The translations under genes were made by a program, and so were the position numbers. This document shows, piece after piece, positions 9,871-20,699 of a DNA stretch of 31,481 nucleotides. Position 1 is the first letter of the stretch; every line of letters starts with the position of its first letter. The DNA is from Saccoglossus kowalevskii (Eukaryota > Hemichordata > Enteropneusta > Harrimaniidae), in the NCBI RefSeq assembly GCF_000003605.2, contig NW_003132358.1, forward strand, positions 127,739 through 159,219, written 5' to 3'. The notes beneath the pieces are model-generated. The model did no database searches and was not told the origin of the DNA. It saw only the letters and a list, made by a program, of their open reading frames with translations.

Positions 9871-11005
9871 TGTGTTCAAAGTGTTACACAGATGTGTTCA
9901 AAGTGTTACACAGATGTGTTCAAAGTGTTACACAGATGGATTCAAAGTGTTACACAGATGGATTCAAAGTGTTACACAGATGGATTCAAAGTGTTACACA
10001 GATGGATTCAAAGTGTTACACAGATGTGTTCAAAGTGTTACACAGATGTGTTCAAAGTGTTACACAGATGTGTTCAAAGTGTTACACAGATGGATTCAAA
10101 GTGTTACACAGATGGATTCAAAGTGTTACACAGATGTGTTCAAAGTGTTACACAGATGTGTTCAAAGTGTTACACAGATGTGTTCAAAGTGTTACACAGA
10201 TGGATTCAAAGTGTTACACAGATGGATTCAAAGTGTTACACAGATGGATTCAAAGTGTTACACAGATGTGTTCAAAGTGCTACACAGATGTGTTCAAAGT
10301 GTTACACAGATGGATTCAAAGTGTTACACAGATGGATTCAAAGTGTTACACAGATGTGTTCAAAGTGTTACACAGATGTATTCAAAGTGCTACACAGATA
10401 TATTCAAAGTGCTACACAGATGTATTCAAAGTGTTACACAGATGTATTCAAAGTGTTACACAGATGTATTCAAAGTGTTACACAGATGTATTCAAAGTGT
10501 TACACAGATGTATTCAAAGTGTTACACAGATGTATTCAAAGTGTTACACAGATGTATTCAAAGTGTTACACAGATGTATTCAAAGTTTTACACAGATGTG
10601 TTCAAAGTTTTACACATATGGATTCAAAGTATTACACAGATGGATTTAAAGTATTACACAGATGGATTCAAAGTGTTACACAGATGGATTCAAAGTGTTA
10701 CACAGATGGATTAAAAGTGTTACACAGATGATTCAAAGTGTTACACAGATGAATTCAAAGTGTTACACAGATGGATTAAAAGTGTTACACAGATGGATTA
10801 AAAGTGTTACACAGATGGATTTAAAGTGTTACACAAATGATTCAAAGTGTTACACAGATGAATTCAAAGTGCTACACAGATGAATTCAAAGTGCTACACA
10901 GATGTATTCAAAGTGCTACACAGATGTGTTCAAAGTGCTACACAGATGTGTTCAAAGTGTTATATAGAAGTGTTCAAAGTGTTACACAGATGTGTGTTTT
11001 TGGTA
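9871..11005. repeat. 22-bp satellite, about 51 copies
   Basis: A 22-bp unit (TGTGTTCAAAGTGTTACACA plus GA) is repeated from 9871 to about 11005, with the TTCAAAG word recurring every 22 bp. A stray unit lies at about 11055. Three main unit types alternate in blocks: GTGTT, GGATT and GTATT. The left part shows blocks of about AAA-BBBB-AAA-BB-AAA-BBB, the right part is mostly GTATT, and the far right is diverged with 1-bp deletions. The unit has no stop on the plus strand and 22 is not a multiple of three, so all three forward frames stay open for about 260-280 codons with the same 22-residue period. Those frames are a by-product of the repeat, not genes. Confidence 0.97.
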
Positions 11006-11847
11006 CATAGATATATTCAATGCTTACGCAGATTTTGCGATGAAATTAATTACATTGTTACACAGATGTGTTAGAAGCTACTCTTTGCTTCTTGCAAAAA
11101 ATACATGGTTGAATTCTCAATAGGGCATTGACCCCCAAAATACTTGCACCCATGAAGTAGCCAATTGAGCTAGAGGGGACCAATGACTTGAGAAGTGACA
11201 GGAAATAAAACCATGTGATTTACAAGCAACTTCCTGCAATCATACATTGTATCTGCCATCAAGTAAAGTCAATATACAAGCATATGATATGATGTCTATT
11301 GATCAGAAACTGGAGTCAAACAGTCAGTGCAAACATCCCCGGAGGGTTCGAGAATAGGTTCACTCAGCCGAAAAACAACTAGGATATTTTACACACAGTT
11401 TTGTTTTATTGCTTGTTTTGTTTTGGATTCAATGAATTTTTATTGCATACCGATATAACCTATAACCTATGTAAACCAAGGTGGCTCACTTTAGGACTTT
11501 AAAAAAAAAAGGCATTTTGATTTTGATCTCGGTTTAAAATAATTTTCGAATTCATTTTTGTTTTAAAACACATTTTTATTAAAGTCAATTTTCATTTAAA
11601 ATTCATTTACGTTTTTACTCCATTCATGTAGCCATTGAACAGCTAATTGTATTTTTACACATCAGGTAAAGCTGAATTAGTATTCATTCATTTTCTGTGC
11701 AATGTGCGGGCTGTTAGAATTTCATTGTAATATTAATATTTCTAAAGATGCATTTGTGACAGAAAAACTTCAGGATAACCACTAGTGGTTGTATGGACAG
11801 TACTACAGCGGCACATATGAATACAGGGGCTTGACAATTTATCGTGC

Positions 11848-11861
11848 AGGTCAAAAGGTCA
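11848..11861 (+). promoter_or_regulatory. DR2 AGGTCA direct repeat
   Basis: AGGTCAAAAGGTCA is two exact AGGTCA half-sites separated by two bases, a spacing used by RXR/RAR-type receptors. This is motif evidence only. Confidence 0.35.
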
Positions 11862-11874
11862 GAACTCCGTGAAC

Positions 11875-11901
11875 TATATATATATATATATATATATATA
11901 T
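11875..11901. repeat. (TA)n microsatellite
   Basis: About 13 uninterrupted TA dinucleotides. Confidence 0.95.
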
Positions 11902-12321
11902 TGGTACTTTTGTCCCACAAAATGCTGTTTGCTGAAATATTACCAATATAACAGAAAAATAACACTAGATCTCTATATTGGCAAAACATTGTGTGATACC
12001 AATCTTAATCATGGAGTGATTAGTATTTTTTTTTATTGTTTACCGTAGCAAGCGTGAACACAGCAACCCAAAAAAAACGTGTGTATATACTTGTCATTAC
12101 CGTGACATCGTACTTAAACAATATGAGGATGGCAAATGGATATGATACGACACATCTGCATCATCTATTGTTGAAATAAACATAATAAAAAAAACTGACT
12201 CATTATTTGCATCTTAGTAACATATTTCATAATAGCCCCAATATTTTGTTGTTATGGATTGTCTATATAGTCACAGTTACTAGTAACCTGGTATAGCATA
12301 GGTCCATTCATGCAATATGGG

Positions 12322-12460
12322 CTCCAATAAACAATCTCCCTGGGCGACTGAATTGGGCCTTTAATTTCAAGCCATACCTCCAATAAATAATCACCCTGGG
12401 CGACTGAATTGGGCCTTCAATTTCATCCTGTGGATACACAGGGGGATCTCCAATAAGTAA
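12322..12460. repeat. 56-bp tandem duplication with partial third copy
   Basis: CTCCAATAAACAATCTCCCT at 12322 and CTCCAATAAATAATCACCCT at 12378 begin two close copies that continue through GGGCGACTGAATTGGGCCTT and AATTTCA. A partial third start, CTCCAATAAGTAATT, lies at 12448. No coding sense. Confidence 0.85.
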
Positions 12461-15340
12461 TTATGTGATGTTGCATTAATTGAACATGTTTAGTAATTTC
12501 CATTCGTTCTGGATCTTTGACGAGGGGTTTGTAGTACGATTTCCTGTCTGATGATGTGAACGAGCAGTGTGGGGTAAACCAGTAACCTTATAAATTGTGG
12601 AGAAAATAATTAACAAGCAAATGAACACATGAGGCACATGGAGTAAGCTCTGTTTATAAAACTTTCATAAATAATTTTTAAACTCAAAAGCTTGATAAAA
12701 GTTCAACTTCAAAGTTTGGTTTTTACACTCATTTCTGATTATCCATGGTTGTCAACAGTAATATTTGTAAATACTTATAAGTGAAGATTCAATGTAAAAC
12801 GAGAGGTTGTGATTCGCTGTGGGATACCACCCTTCTATGTATGCGCGAGGCCAATGTCACTCTGATAGGAGGGAACAGTGATGAGGCTGATTGGACAACG
12901 TTCAGGTAAATACGATATTGTATACTTCATCACCAATCTAAGTTTCCGTCAGTTGATTTGCAATTTTTTTTTTTATTTAAATATTATTAATATTAACATT
13001 CTCGAGTAAACTAATTAAGTGTAGCTTTGTTACAAATTTCTTCTGACGACTGTCGGCAAGACCAACAATGTGACTGGGGTCATAGGTCAAGGTCAACGAG
13101 CAGAAAATTGAAAACGAAAAATGGATTTGGTGGAAATGGAACTAAATGAAAATGATCTAAAAACAAAAACATATTTGAAAATTGATTTCAAAAATCAAAT
13201 TAGGAAGCAATTTTGACAACATTTTTTTCGTACAAAAATTATTGCCAATTTGCAGTGTAAAAAGCTCAACTGGAAGATACCTTCAGTTGAAATTTGTCTT
13301 CAATGTGTTTGGATTGATGAAACTCATACAATATTGAAATTGACATATTTTCACTTTTTAAATTCTATTTAAGCTTGAGAACAAAACAGAAATCCATTTC
13401 ATACAAAACAGCAACCTCAAGTATTATTATAATATTATTTTTTGAAGAAAAAAAATTCTGGTCAATTTGTTTTCCAAAATATATGTATGCGTGTATATTT
13501 TTTGCAAGTAAATTCTCAGACATGTACATTTTATCTATTATCTACGTGTTCTAATTATTATTATGTGTTTCGATAAGTATAAGCAACCGATAAGGATAAA
13601 GCTGATATTCCATCGACCTTACAACCATGTTTGAACTGAACACAGGTGCTTAGGTCCTGAGGGATGGGGTTTTTAGGTGCACGTAGTGTATAGGTACTGT
13701 ACATGCCACACATTTGAATGCACCGGTGGCCTGAATGGTCATGCAAAGTTTAGAGCAATTTTGTTTTAACATTTCAAAGTATGTCCCTATTGCAATGGTT
13801 CATTGTTTAAATATATTAAGGGATATTAATTAACCAGCAAAGTGTTGACACAAGGTTAATACTGATTACCGCAGATCATATGCTAATGCAATTTTTTCAT
13901 CAAAGAATTTTTAATTTCGTTCACAAATCATCAATTCATCAAATTCATCAATTTTTACCAATCCCTAACTACCCAGGAAGTATTATCATGTACGGTATGA
14001 CTGCTATACTAGCAATGAGGGGTAAACATTTTCCTAATCTTAACAAGTTAGTATTAATTGGTATTGGTAAGTCAATTATTAAACTTACTTAACTAGTATC
14101 AACCTTATCGTGACCTGTCAGTACTAGTTCCTGTGAATACATATAAAGTGGGAATACATTTAGTGTGAATGCAAACAAACTCAAATCAGGAACGGAAATC
14201 CATGTCAGCAAGTTGGCCAGACTGTTTATTTTCTCTTTCCTCATAAACAGACAAGTAATCCCGGATTCATTTTAATATAAATTGAGTTGGTGAGAACAGG
14301 TTTTTAGAAATGCATGTTTGTTGCTTCAGAGTCATGCGCCTCTCTGACAGCATGTGGTCGGCATGACGATCTGTATCCAGTTGTGAGCCTCATTAACACA
14401 AGGCATTCATAATATTGTACTAGCATTTCAACATTGGATATCCGGTTAAGATACAATACATACCAGCATTGTCTTAAACAATTGCAACGTAGAATCAGAA
14501 TATTAAATAGAATTGTTAATTGATACAGTTGAATTTGGAATGTTACTCGTTGAACTAAAATACTGTATTTGTTCTATAAGTATATATAATCATTAAAAAT
14601 AAATCTCATGTCAACCATAGATACAACTCTGTCATTTATGTAAATGAATTCACTACTGGAGCAAAGACTGCACTCAGATTTGAGCATCATTTTCAAAATG
14701 CATATTAATTCATTATCCGATTGAAAAATTGTGGTTTATTCGTCACACCGTCTGAAAAGGAAGTATTAATTTCATGTCTATTAAATGATTGAAACAACTA
14801 ATCTTTTTTTTGGTTTAACATTACCATAAATCTTTGGTCTACGAAAAGATATTTTTACAAGATAATGGTGTTAATAGTTCAACATTTTATCTTTAACGTT
14901 GATTAATTAACCCGCTTTATCTCCCGAATAGAATAGATAGAATATGACCACCATCCAGATAACAAACCATATATCAATTCATCAATGTAAATTTCGACAA
15001 TAGGTGTAAAATAATTGTGGGTCACCAGACCGACCTAGATTATTTCAAATTTATGATTAAAATAGTTGTTTCCCATCATGCAATGCAATTCGGGAAATTG
15101 AGCAAATTTAAAAAGTTCCATACTGTTTATTTATGTGCATGTCAAATTACTTTTACTGAAATATTACAATAAGATGACAAAGTCCCCGTTTTAAGCCAAG
15201 CAACACATAAGAGACTGAATAGTATGATGTTGTGCAAATTATTTTAGGTGAAAAAAAAATGAGATACCGGGTAGTTCAATTTCAAGTTTCACTCCGCCAA
15301 AGCGAAGAGTAACTGAGCAATCACTTACTCTCAGCTTAAA
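12461..15340 (-). other. Intron 3, segment d: no gene seen
   Basis: AT-rich DNA with a triple AGGTCA-type site at 13077, a short ATTCATCAA-rich stretch at about 13925-13955, and a solo TACTGTATTTGTTCTAT MITE end at 14561. The reading frames at 13561-13746 and 13880-14092 have no recognisable domain or splice context. Confidence 0.7.
13077..13095 (+). promoter_or_regulatory. Triple nuclear-receptor half-site (DR1 + DR0)
   Basis: GGGTCATAGGTCAAGGTCA reads as GGGTCA, one base, AGGTCA and immediately AGGTCA. It contains a DR1, a DR0 and the extended monomer site TCAAGGTCA used by ERR/NR5A-type receptors. Binding is inferred from motif only. Confidence 0.4.
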
Positions 15341-15349
15341 CCAGACTGA

Positions 15350-15595
15350 TACTAAAGCGCGGTAGTCGTCAAAGATGGCAACTTTGACTATTGCGCAGAT
15401 CAACGAGTACAAACTGACATGTTTCCAAGCTTTAATTAGGTAATTTTCATGTGATTGGAAGGTATCGAAGGAGTCACCGGCGGTAATCAGTGCAAGTCGC
15501 ACCAAGGTCAAACCTCATACTTGTGATTTCCATTTGAAGAGCGCATTGGATTGTGGGAAAATCAATGTTTATCAACTACCGCGCTTTAAGGGATA
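15350..15595. mobile_element. MITE-like element with AAAGCGCGGTAGT ends
   Basis: AAAGCGCGGTAGT at 15354-15366 is matched by its exact reverse complement ACTACCGCGCTTT at 15575-15587, and weaker similarity extends inward on both sides. The two ends enclose about 235 bp with no transposase. The interior is less AT-rich than its surroundings. A reading frame inside (15239-15511, minus) is unlikely to be real. Target-site duplication was not identified with confidence. Confidence 0.55.
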
Positions 15596-16750
15596 CAGTA
15601 ATAGCTATGGAATGATAGAATAACACTTAACAATTTATTTTTTTTTTCCAATTTTTTTCTGGATGATTTTACGTACAAATGTTTTCTTTTTCATATAAAT
15701 AAAGATTCTTTTTTCAAATCAAATAAGTGTCCCCCCCCACAACCACCTCCAATGCTACCCTATCACCCATTGAAGGTATCAGTCCTTGCCCTTTGCGATA
15801 GAGACATCACTCTTATAACCAGAACAAAAAAAAAAATTAGAAATACCAATGTGACACTGAAAACTCAGGAGGGGCTGGGAAAAAACTTCCAGATCCAAAC
15901 AAAATTGGGTTTAAAGAGAGGAAAAATGCATCATCTGTCGGACTGAATTACTAAGTATTTGAATTGTTAGTTTGTTTTAATCATCGATGTTAACATATTT
16001 CTTGGCTTGTTACAACAAGGGGACAAATTTAAACAAATCACTGCACCCATTCAGCTCATATTGCTATGGCAACAACCTCAACTGACAGAAAAAATAATCA
16101 AATTACAGTCGAATTCCCATTTTGCTTGACCTCACGGAAATCATTTAGGTCGAGGCAGACACTGGGTTCCTTTTAGTAGTAGCTTATGGCAATTCATAAA
16201 AAAATTTCATAAAAACAAAAAAAAAACATTTGCACAAGTTCATTTAACATTCATAGGTATACAACTTTTACCTTTCACACACAAATGTAAGAAAAAGAAG
16301 AAAAAAAAAACAATTATTGTTGCGAACTATTATTTTAAAATTCCTAGTTTAGCAGACAAGTAACCTTTTTGAAGCAATAAGAAATTTTGTTAGCTCATTA
16401 AATTTCAATATTCTCTAAGAAGTATGGGGGGAAAATGACATTTAATCGCTACTCAATTATGTTTGAACAGATTTTTTTTCAAAATATTTTATTTTCATTT
16501 TAAAATTAATGAGTTCAGAAGGGGGTATGACGTTTATAATATTTAAAATACAAGTTTTATCGTTAAACACAGAAGCTCATTAAAATTGCAAGCATGCACT
16601 GCTGGCTGAGATTCTTTTAGAAACCTGTTAAAATTCCGATTAGCTTATCCGTGAGTTGAGTCCTTAATGTGAGCTGTTAGTCATGCTCATTACACCATTG
16701 TTTTAGTGTATCGAATTTAAAATCAATCTGAACAAATTTCTGGAGCGAAT
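15596..16750 (-). other. Intron 3, segment e: no gene seen
   Basis: AT-rich with T/A homopolymers and a C-run at 15731-15738. No gene or defined repeat was seen. The plus-strand frame at 15752-15946 lacks recognisable features. Confidence 0.75.
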
Positions 16751-16754
16751 GGCA

Positions 16755-17065
16755 ATCAACGAAGAGCTTTCCCAAATGAAAGAGGCATTCTCAGGTGACA
16801 ACACAGTTTCCCAAATGGCAGGGGAATTTTCCTAGGGAGTAGAGAAATTTTCCCATATGGCAGGGGCGCTTTCACATATGCCCCAGGAATGAAACTGGCA
16901 GAGAACTTTCCCAGTTGACAGGGGATATTTTCATGAGACAGGAGACTGTAAAAAGGCAGGAGACTTTCACAGGTGAAAGAAAAGACCTTCCTAAATGACA
17001 GAAGACTTTCCCAGGTGACGGAAGAATTTTCGTGAAGACAGGACACTTTCCCGAGGGAACAGGGG
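16755..17065. repeat. Degenerate 20-bp minisatellite
   Basis: A diverged unit close to ACTTTCCCAGGTGACAGGAG recurs every 19-21 bp: TTCCCA/TTTCAC-like words fall at about 16767, 16787, 16806, 16827, 16848, 16868, then 16906, 16927, 16947, 16965, 16986, 17006, 17027 and 17046. About 15 units. A 117-codon minus-strand frame across it is an effect of the repeat. It abuts a copy of the TACTGTATTTGTTC MITE end (complement at 17084-17099). Confidence 0.8.
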
Positions 17066-17099
17066 TTATGCTTTATTAAAATGAACAAATACAGTATCT

Positions 17100-18903
17100 G
17101 GTTTTCCATTTATAATTCACATAATTGGAATAATTGTAATAAAATAAACATAAACATCCTACTTTGCAACAACAACAAATATCGCCTCAAAGCTTTCTTT
17201 TCAAACGTGTATATAATCCTCGGTCTATATTCTTTGGGAGGCAAACACAAGTGGCGTCGGCAAGGCCACTAAAAGGCTTGGTAAATATATCATATCATAA
17301 TAGAAGCAGAAAGGTATGTGCATTTGAAGTAAGGTGCGAGAGATTGCCGTGGGTCATTTGGATGGCACAGTACCCAATCTCAGCAGTCAGTCGTCTGCAA
17401 CATTTCAGTTCTGCATCTTTTCTACGCAACACTTGCTCCTATTATGTTGCTAGGCCGGCATCCGCTACTTGCTGCAAGTTTGGGTGCTCAATTACAAATA
17501 TCTTAAATTTGATTTAATTTCTGAATGACTATCAGCAGATTATGCCAGGGAACGATACTAATTTTGTTAAAACAGCATATGATTAAAAGTGAAATAAAAA
17601 AAAGCCATCAGTTGAAGAATTGAATATTTTTTTATTCCAAATTCTTTCACTCATTATCGCTTTTTTTTGTGTGGCCTTTGACGTATGAAGTACGGTAGTA
17701 TGTTTCATTTAACAACTGCCGCTATTGTAGTATCCGCAAGATATCCAGGTCAACCGTTGTTCGCAAACAGCTGAACATAACCGCACATTTACGTAGGTTC
17801 GGCTGTGATGAATTTTTTTAGTATCTTAGGGCATATTGTGCGAAATTGACTTTTCTAATGCAGCCTTCTTAAACAATTAAAATATGAACAATTCTCTTTA
17901 GGATCTGTTTGTTTGTCCCCTTTCCTTCCAATTTTATGTTATGTTATGTTGGAAGTTATAATATCCGTTGCCATTGCCTTCAAGCAAACATTGAACATTA
18001 CGTACTTCCTAGGATAGCTGAGTTAACAGTGTATTAAAAGGAGGATTCAAAATCTTGTTGCACGCAAGAACTTTTATGACATCCAGATTGAAAAAAATCA
18101 GTCAGTCACCATGGCAACTGATTTTGGTTTGTCCCTCATTTTACAACATACTTGTATGCTCAAGACTTTAATATATTTTAATAGATTGTTTGCACATCTA
18201 ATGTAAAACATCTTTAATTTGGAAATTTTTCTAGAACATCAAGTTAGAAAAATAAGTCAATTAAAAAAAAAAAAGAAAATATTTAAATTAAAACAAATAT
18301 ACTTGGGGAAAAAGTGGGAAATGAATAGGGTAACAAAGTAGGGTTCTTCTTAGTTTCCATTTAACTCTTGTAAGTCAGAAGAGAATATAATGCTCACTCA
18401 ACTCTCAGCTTTTACCATGTAAGAAACATCAAAGCAACAGGCCGTTCCACGCCCCATTTGGAATAGAAAAGGCATTCAGGAAATAGGGGTGAATGCGAGA
18501 TCAAGTCATTCTAATTTCAATGTACATACCGCTACAAGAAAGTCAGTTAGCAAATCCCCCTAAGTAAGCCTGCCAGACAATCCTCTAATGTAGACCTCGT
18601 TTACAGATACTTCAGTTCATTGTAGTCCACTTTCTTTTAGAGTAGGGCAGTCTGACTTAAACAGTTGCACTTTTTGAGGATTTCTTAATGACTTCGCTTT
18701 TCAACAATCTCTGAAATTGTGCAATTTTCACTTGATCGAAAGCAGTCAACGCCCTATTGTTTGTTTTGAGTTGTTTTCAGCTTTATTTCACATTACTGTA
18801 TAACTTAACAAATCTAAAAGATCATTCATGTTACTCGTTTACTGAAAGAAAGCTATATTTGGTGGGATTGTAAGATCACTGATGTTTATTTAGATTTTTT
18901 TCA
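17100..18903 (-). other. Intron 3, segment f: no gene seen
   Basis: AT-rich intronic DNA. The plus-strand frame at 17164-17517 (117 codons) is Ser/Arg/Cys-rich with no domain, signal or splice context that I recognise; I treat it as chance. A solo AGGTCAACC lies at about 17747. Confidence 0.65.
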
Positions 18904-19089
18904 TTCACTGTCAAATACTTTATTTTCGCTTGGAATTATTTTTTGCTATTTTCGCTAGAGGATTGATTCAGTGAAAATGATTCAACTCTCCAAAAATCAG
19001 TGAAAATAAATTCCATACAAAACACTCAATAAGACTAGCTACTAATTAATTCTACTAATTCTAGCTCAAAAAAAGTATTTTACAGTAAT
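18904..19089. mobile_element. MITE copy A (TACTGTAAAATACTTT ends)
   Basis: The left end TTCACTGTCAAATACTTTATTT and the right end AAAAGTATTTTACAGTAATT are inverted copies with few mismatches, about 185 bp apart. Its inner words (TTTTCGCT, CAGTGAAAATAAATTCCATA) recur in the element at 23861-24270 in direct or inverted form. No coding capacity, so a non-autonomous foldback DNA element is inferred. Confidence 0.65.
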
Positions 19090-19245
19090 TGTTTTTTATT
19101 GAATCTGCTGATAACACTGGTTATCAAAAGATTTAATAACAAAGTCTGGTTTGCCCTGAGCTCAACATTTTTCTCTGTAAAAACATACCACACGTGTAAT
19201 GATGTATGTCTCATGTAGTATTTTGGGCATATTTTGGATCAATAT

Positions 19246-19325
19246 ATGGCAGAGGAAGTAGGAGTGGCCATTACTAGATGATATCATCATGGCAAAGGAA
19301 GTGAGAGTGTCCATTAGTAGATCGC
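19246..19325. repeat. 45-bp tandem duplication
   Basis: GGCAGAGGAAGTAGGAGTGG at 19246 and GGCAAAGGAAGTGAGAGTGT at 19291 begin two copies, each continuing CCATTA(C/G)TAGAT. Two units only. Confidence 0.8.
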
Positions 19326-19483
19326 CAAACAAGTTTTGACTGGGTATTTGAAAGAACTGGGACCAACCTGAATGTTTATCCATGCACCAAATCATGCATA
19401 ATTATTTAGTAACTATTTACAGAAAATACTTAAAATTAACTGTTTTTCTTTTCATAAAAAAAATTCATTATTACATTGTTTAC

Positions 19484-19605
19484 ATCGTTTAAATCATTGT
19501 TAAAATCATCGTTTAAGTCGTTGTTTAAATCACTTAAAATCATTGTTTAAATCATTGTTAAAATCATTGTTTAAATCATTGCTCACATCATTTATATCAT
19601 TGCTT
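19484..19605. repeat. ~12-13-bp ATCATTGTTTAA minisatellite
   Basis: Around ten imperfect copies of AAATCATTGTTTA-type units, some with AAAATCATCG or AAGTCGTTG, lie head to tail in an AT-rich tract. Confidence 0.85.
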
Positions 19606-20530
19606 TTATGTTTGTTTTTTTTCAAATGAAATAATGCTGGTTGCCAAAAATGTGATCAGACCAATAGGAAATAAGAAATCATGTGCCAAATTAACACAAA
19701 ACTTTTAGAAAAATACATAAAAATGTATGAAATTTTGCACCATTGTTTTGATGGGAAACATAATGGTGTTTAAAAACATAATTTTTCATTAGTATTTCTT
19801 CCCAAAAAAATTCTGTTTAATTTCAACTTTTCTAAATTTTTTTCAGCATGAAATTCTGACAGTTTTTGTAGATTACAGGTTAAAGTCCGAAGAAATATTT
19901 ACTAACATTTTTCTAATTTCTGCATTTTTTTTTTTTATGTTTAAAATTTCATGTTTGATCTGAACCCAAAAGACTTAAGGTAACAGAACTTTTGAGAATT
20001 TTGATTAAAAAGCAAGCAGCCGATAGAACAGGTCTGGGTTGGAAAAGGTGAAAAAAGTCAACAATAATGGCAGTGAGGTTAATGGAAATGCTAATAAACC
20101 GGCATAATGTGATAGCAGTCATAGATCGCTTCACCGCTACTCGTCAATACTGGCAGTCACTTGGTGCTTTAAACCACATAGAATACGCTCAAAAGTGCAG
20201 TGGTTGAACCCAAAGTTATCAAGATTTTTTTTTTTTACTCCAACAAACACACTTTAATGAGTTTGTTTCGTGACTAAATCATCAACAATTTTGTTTTGTT
20301 TTTTTACGCTTCATCAACCGCTACAAATGTATGTGCAGGCAGGAGGCTTTACTGTAAACAGATCAGTTAAACATATCTCATAATGATAGCATAACATCCA
20401 GTTAATATGTAGCCAACCGTATTATGACATCATATGTACTGTGTAATCCATGGCAACAGTCAATCTAAATTGTGAACAATAAGGTGAGGGTTACTACAGC
20501 TCTGTATCACTTCTAGATTAGTACGAATAC
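19606..20530 (-). other. Intron 3, segment g: no gene seen
   Basis: AT-rich DNA with T-runs at 19927-19936 and 20226-20236. No supported feature. Confidence 0.7.
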
Positions 20531-20532
20531 AG

Positions 20533-20670
20533 CTAATCAGAATAACATGACTGGTCATGTGATCATGATACTAGCCAATCAGAATAACACATATAGTCAT
20601 GTGATCCCGACATTAGCCAATCAGAATGACACGTATGATCATGTGATCCTGACACTAGCCAATCAAAATA
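20533..20670. repeat. 42-bp CCAAT/E-box tandem repeat, locus 2
   Basis: AATCAGAAT or its variant recurs with exact 42-bp spacing: CTAAT at 20533, then CCAAT at 20575, 20617 and 20659. CATGTG E-boxes alternate with it at 20556, 20598 and 20640, again 42 bp apart. Since 42 is divisible by three, a reading frame across it shows a 14-residue repeat (ANQNNTYSHVIPTL-type), but no protein family fits. It matches the array at 2995-3145 in the opposite orientation. Confidence 0.85.
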
Positions 20671-20699
20671 ATACATTAATAATAATTTTCATGTTATTT

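Larger units (their letters stand above)
11075..12318 (-). other. Intron 3, segment c: no gene seen
   Basis: AT-rich unique DNA. It contains a GGTTCGAGAATAGG word at 11345 that recalls a tRNA box B but has no matching box A or cloverleaf, a 14-bp perfect palindrome AACCACTAGTGGTT at 11777, a DR2 site at 11848 and a (TA)n tract at 11875-11901. Confidence 0.7.

Noticed and set aside
9871-11005. CRISPR array
   Set aside because: There are no unique spacers between repeats, the units abut head to tail, and the window is eukaryotic. The same applies to the 25-bp array at the left edge and the 157-bp array at 20824.
9870-11074. Five long plus-strand frames (up to 280 codons) as Cys-rich repeat proteins
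   Set aside because: They are the same 22-bp satellite read in each frame, with no signal peptide, no flanking coding sequence and no splice context.
11330-11370. tRNA or tRNA-derived SINE from GGTTCGAGAATAGG
   Set aside because: No box A at the expected distance and no cloverleaf arms could be formed around it.
17164-17517. 117-codon plus-strand frame as a nested gene
   Set aside because: No recognisable domain, no upstream or downstream splice partner, and its composition fits chance in a long intron.
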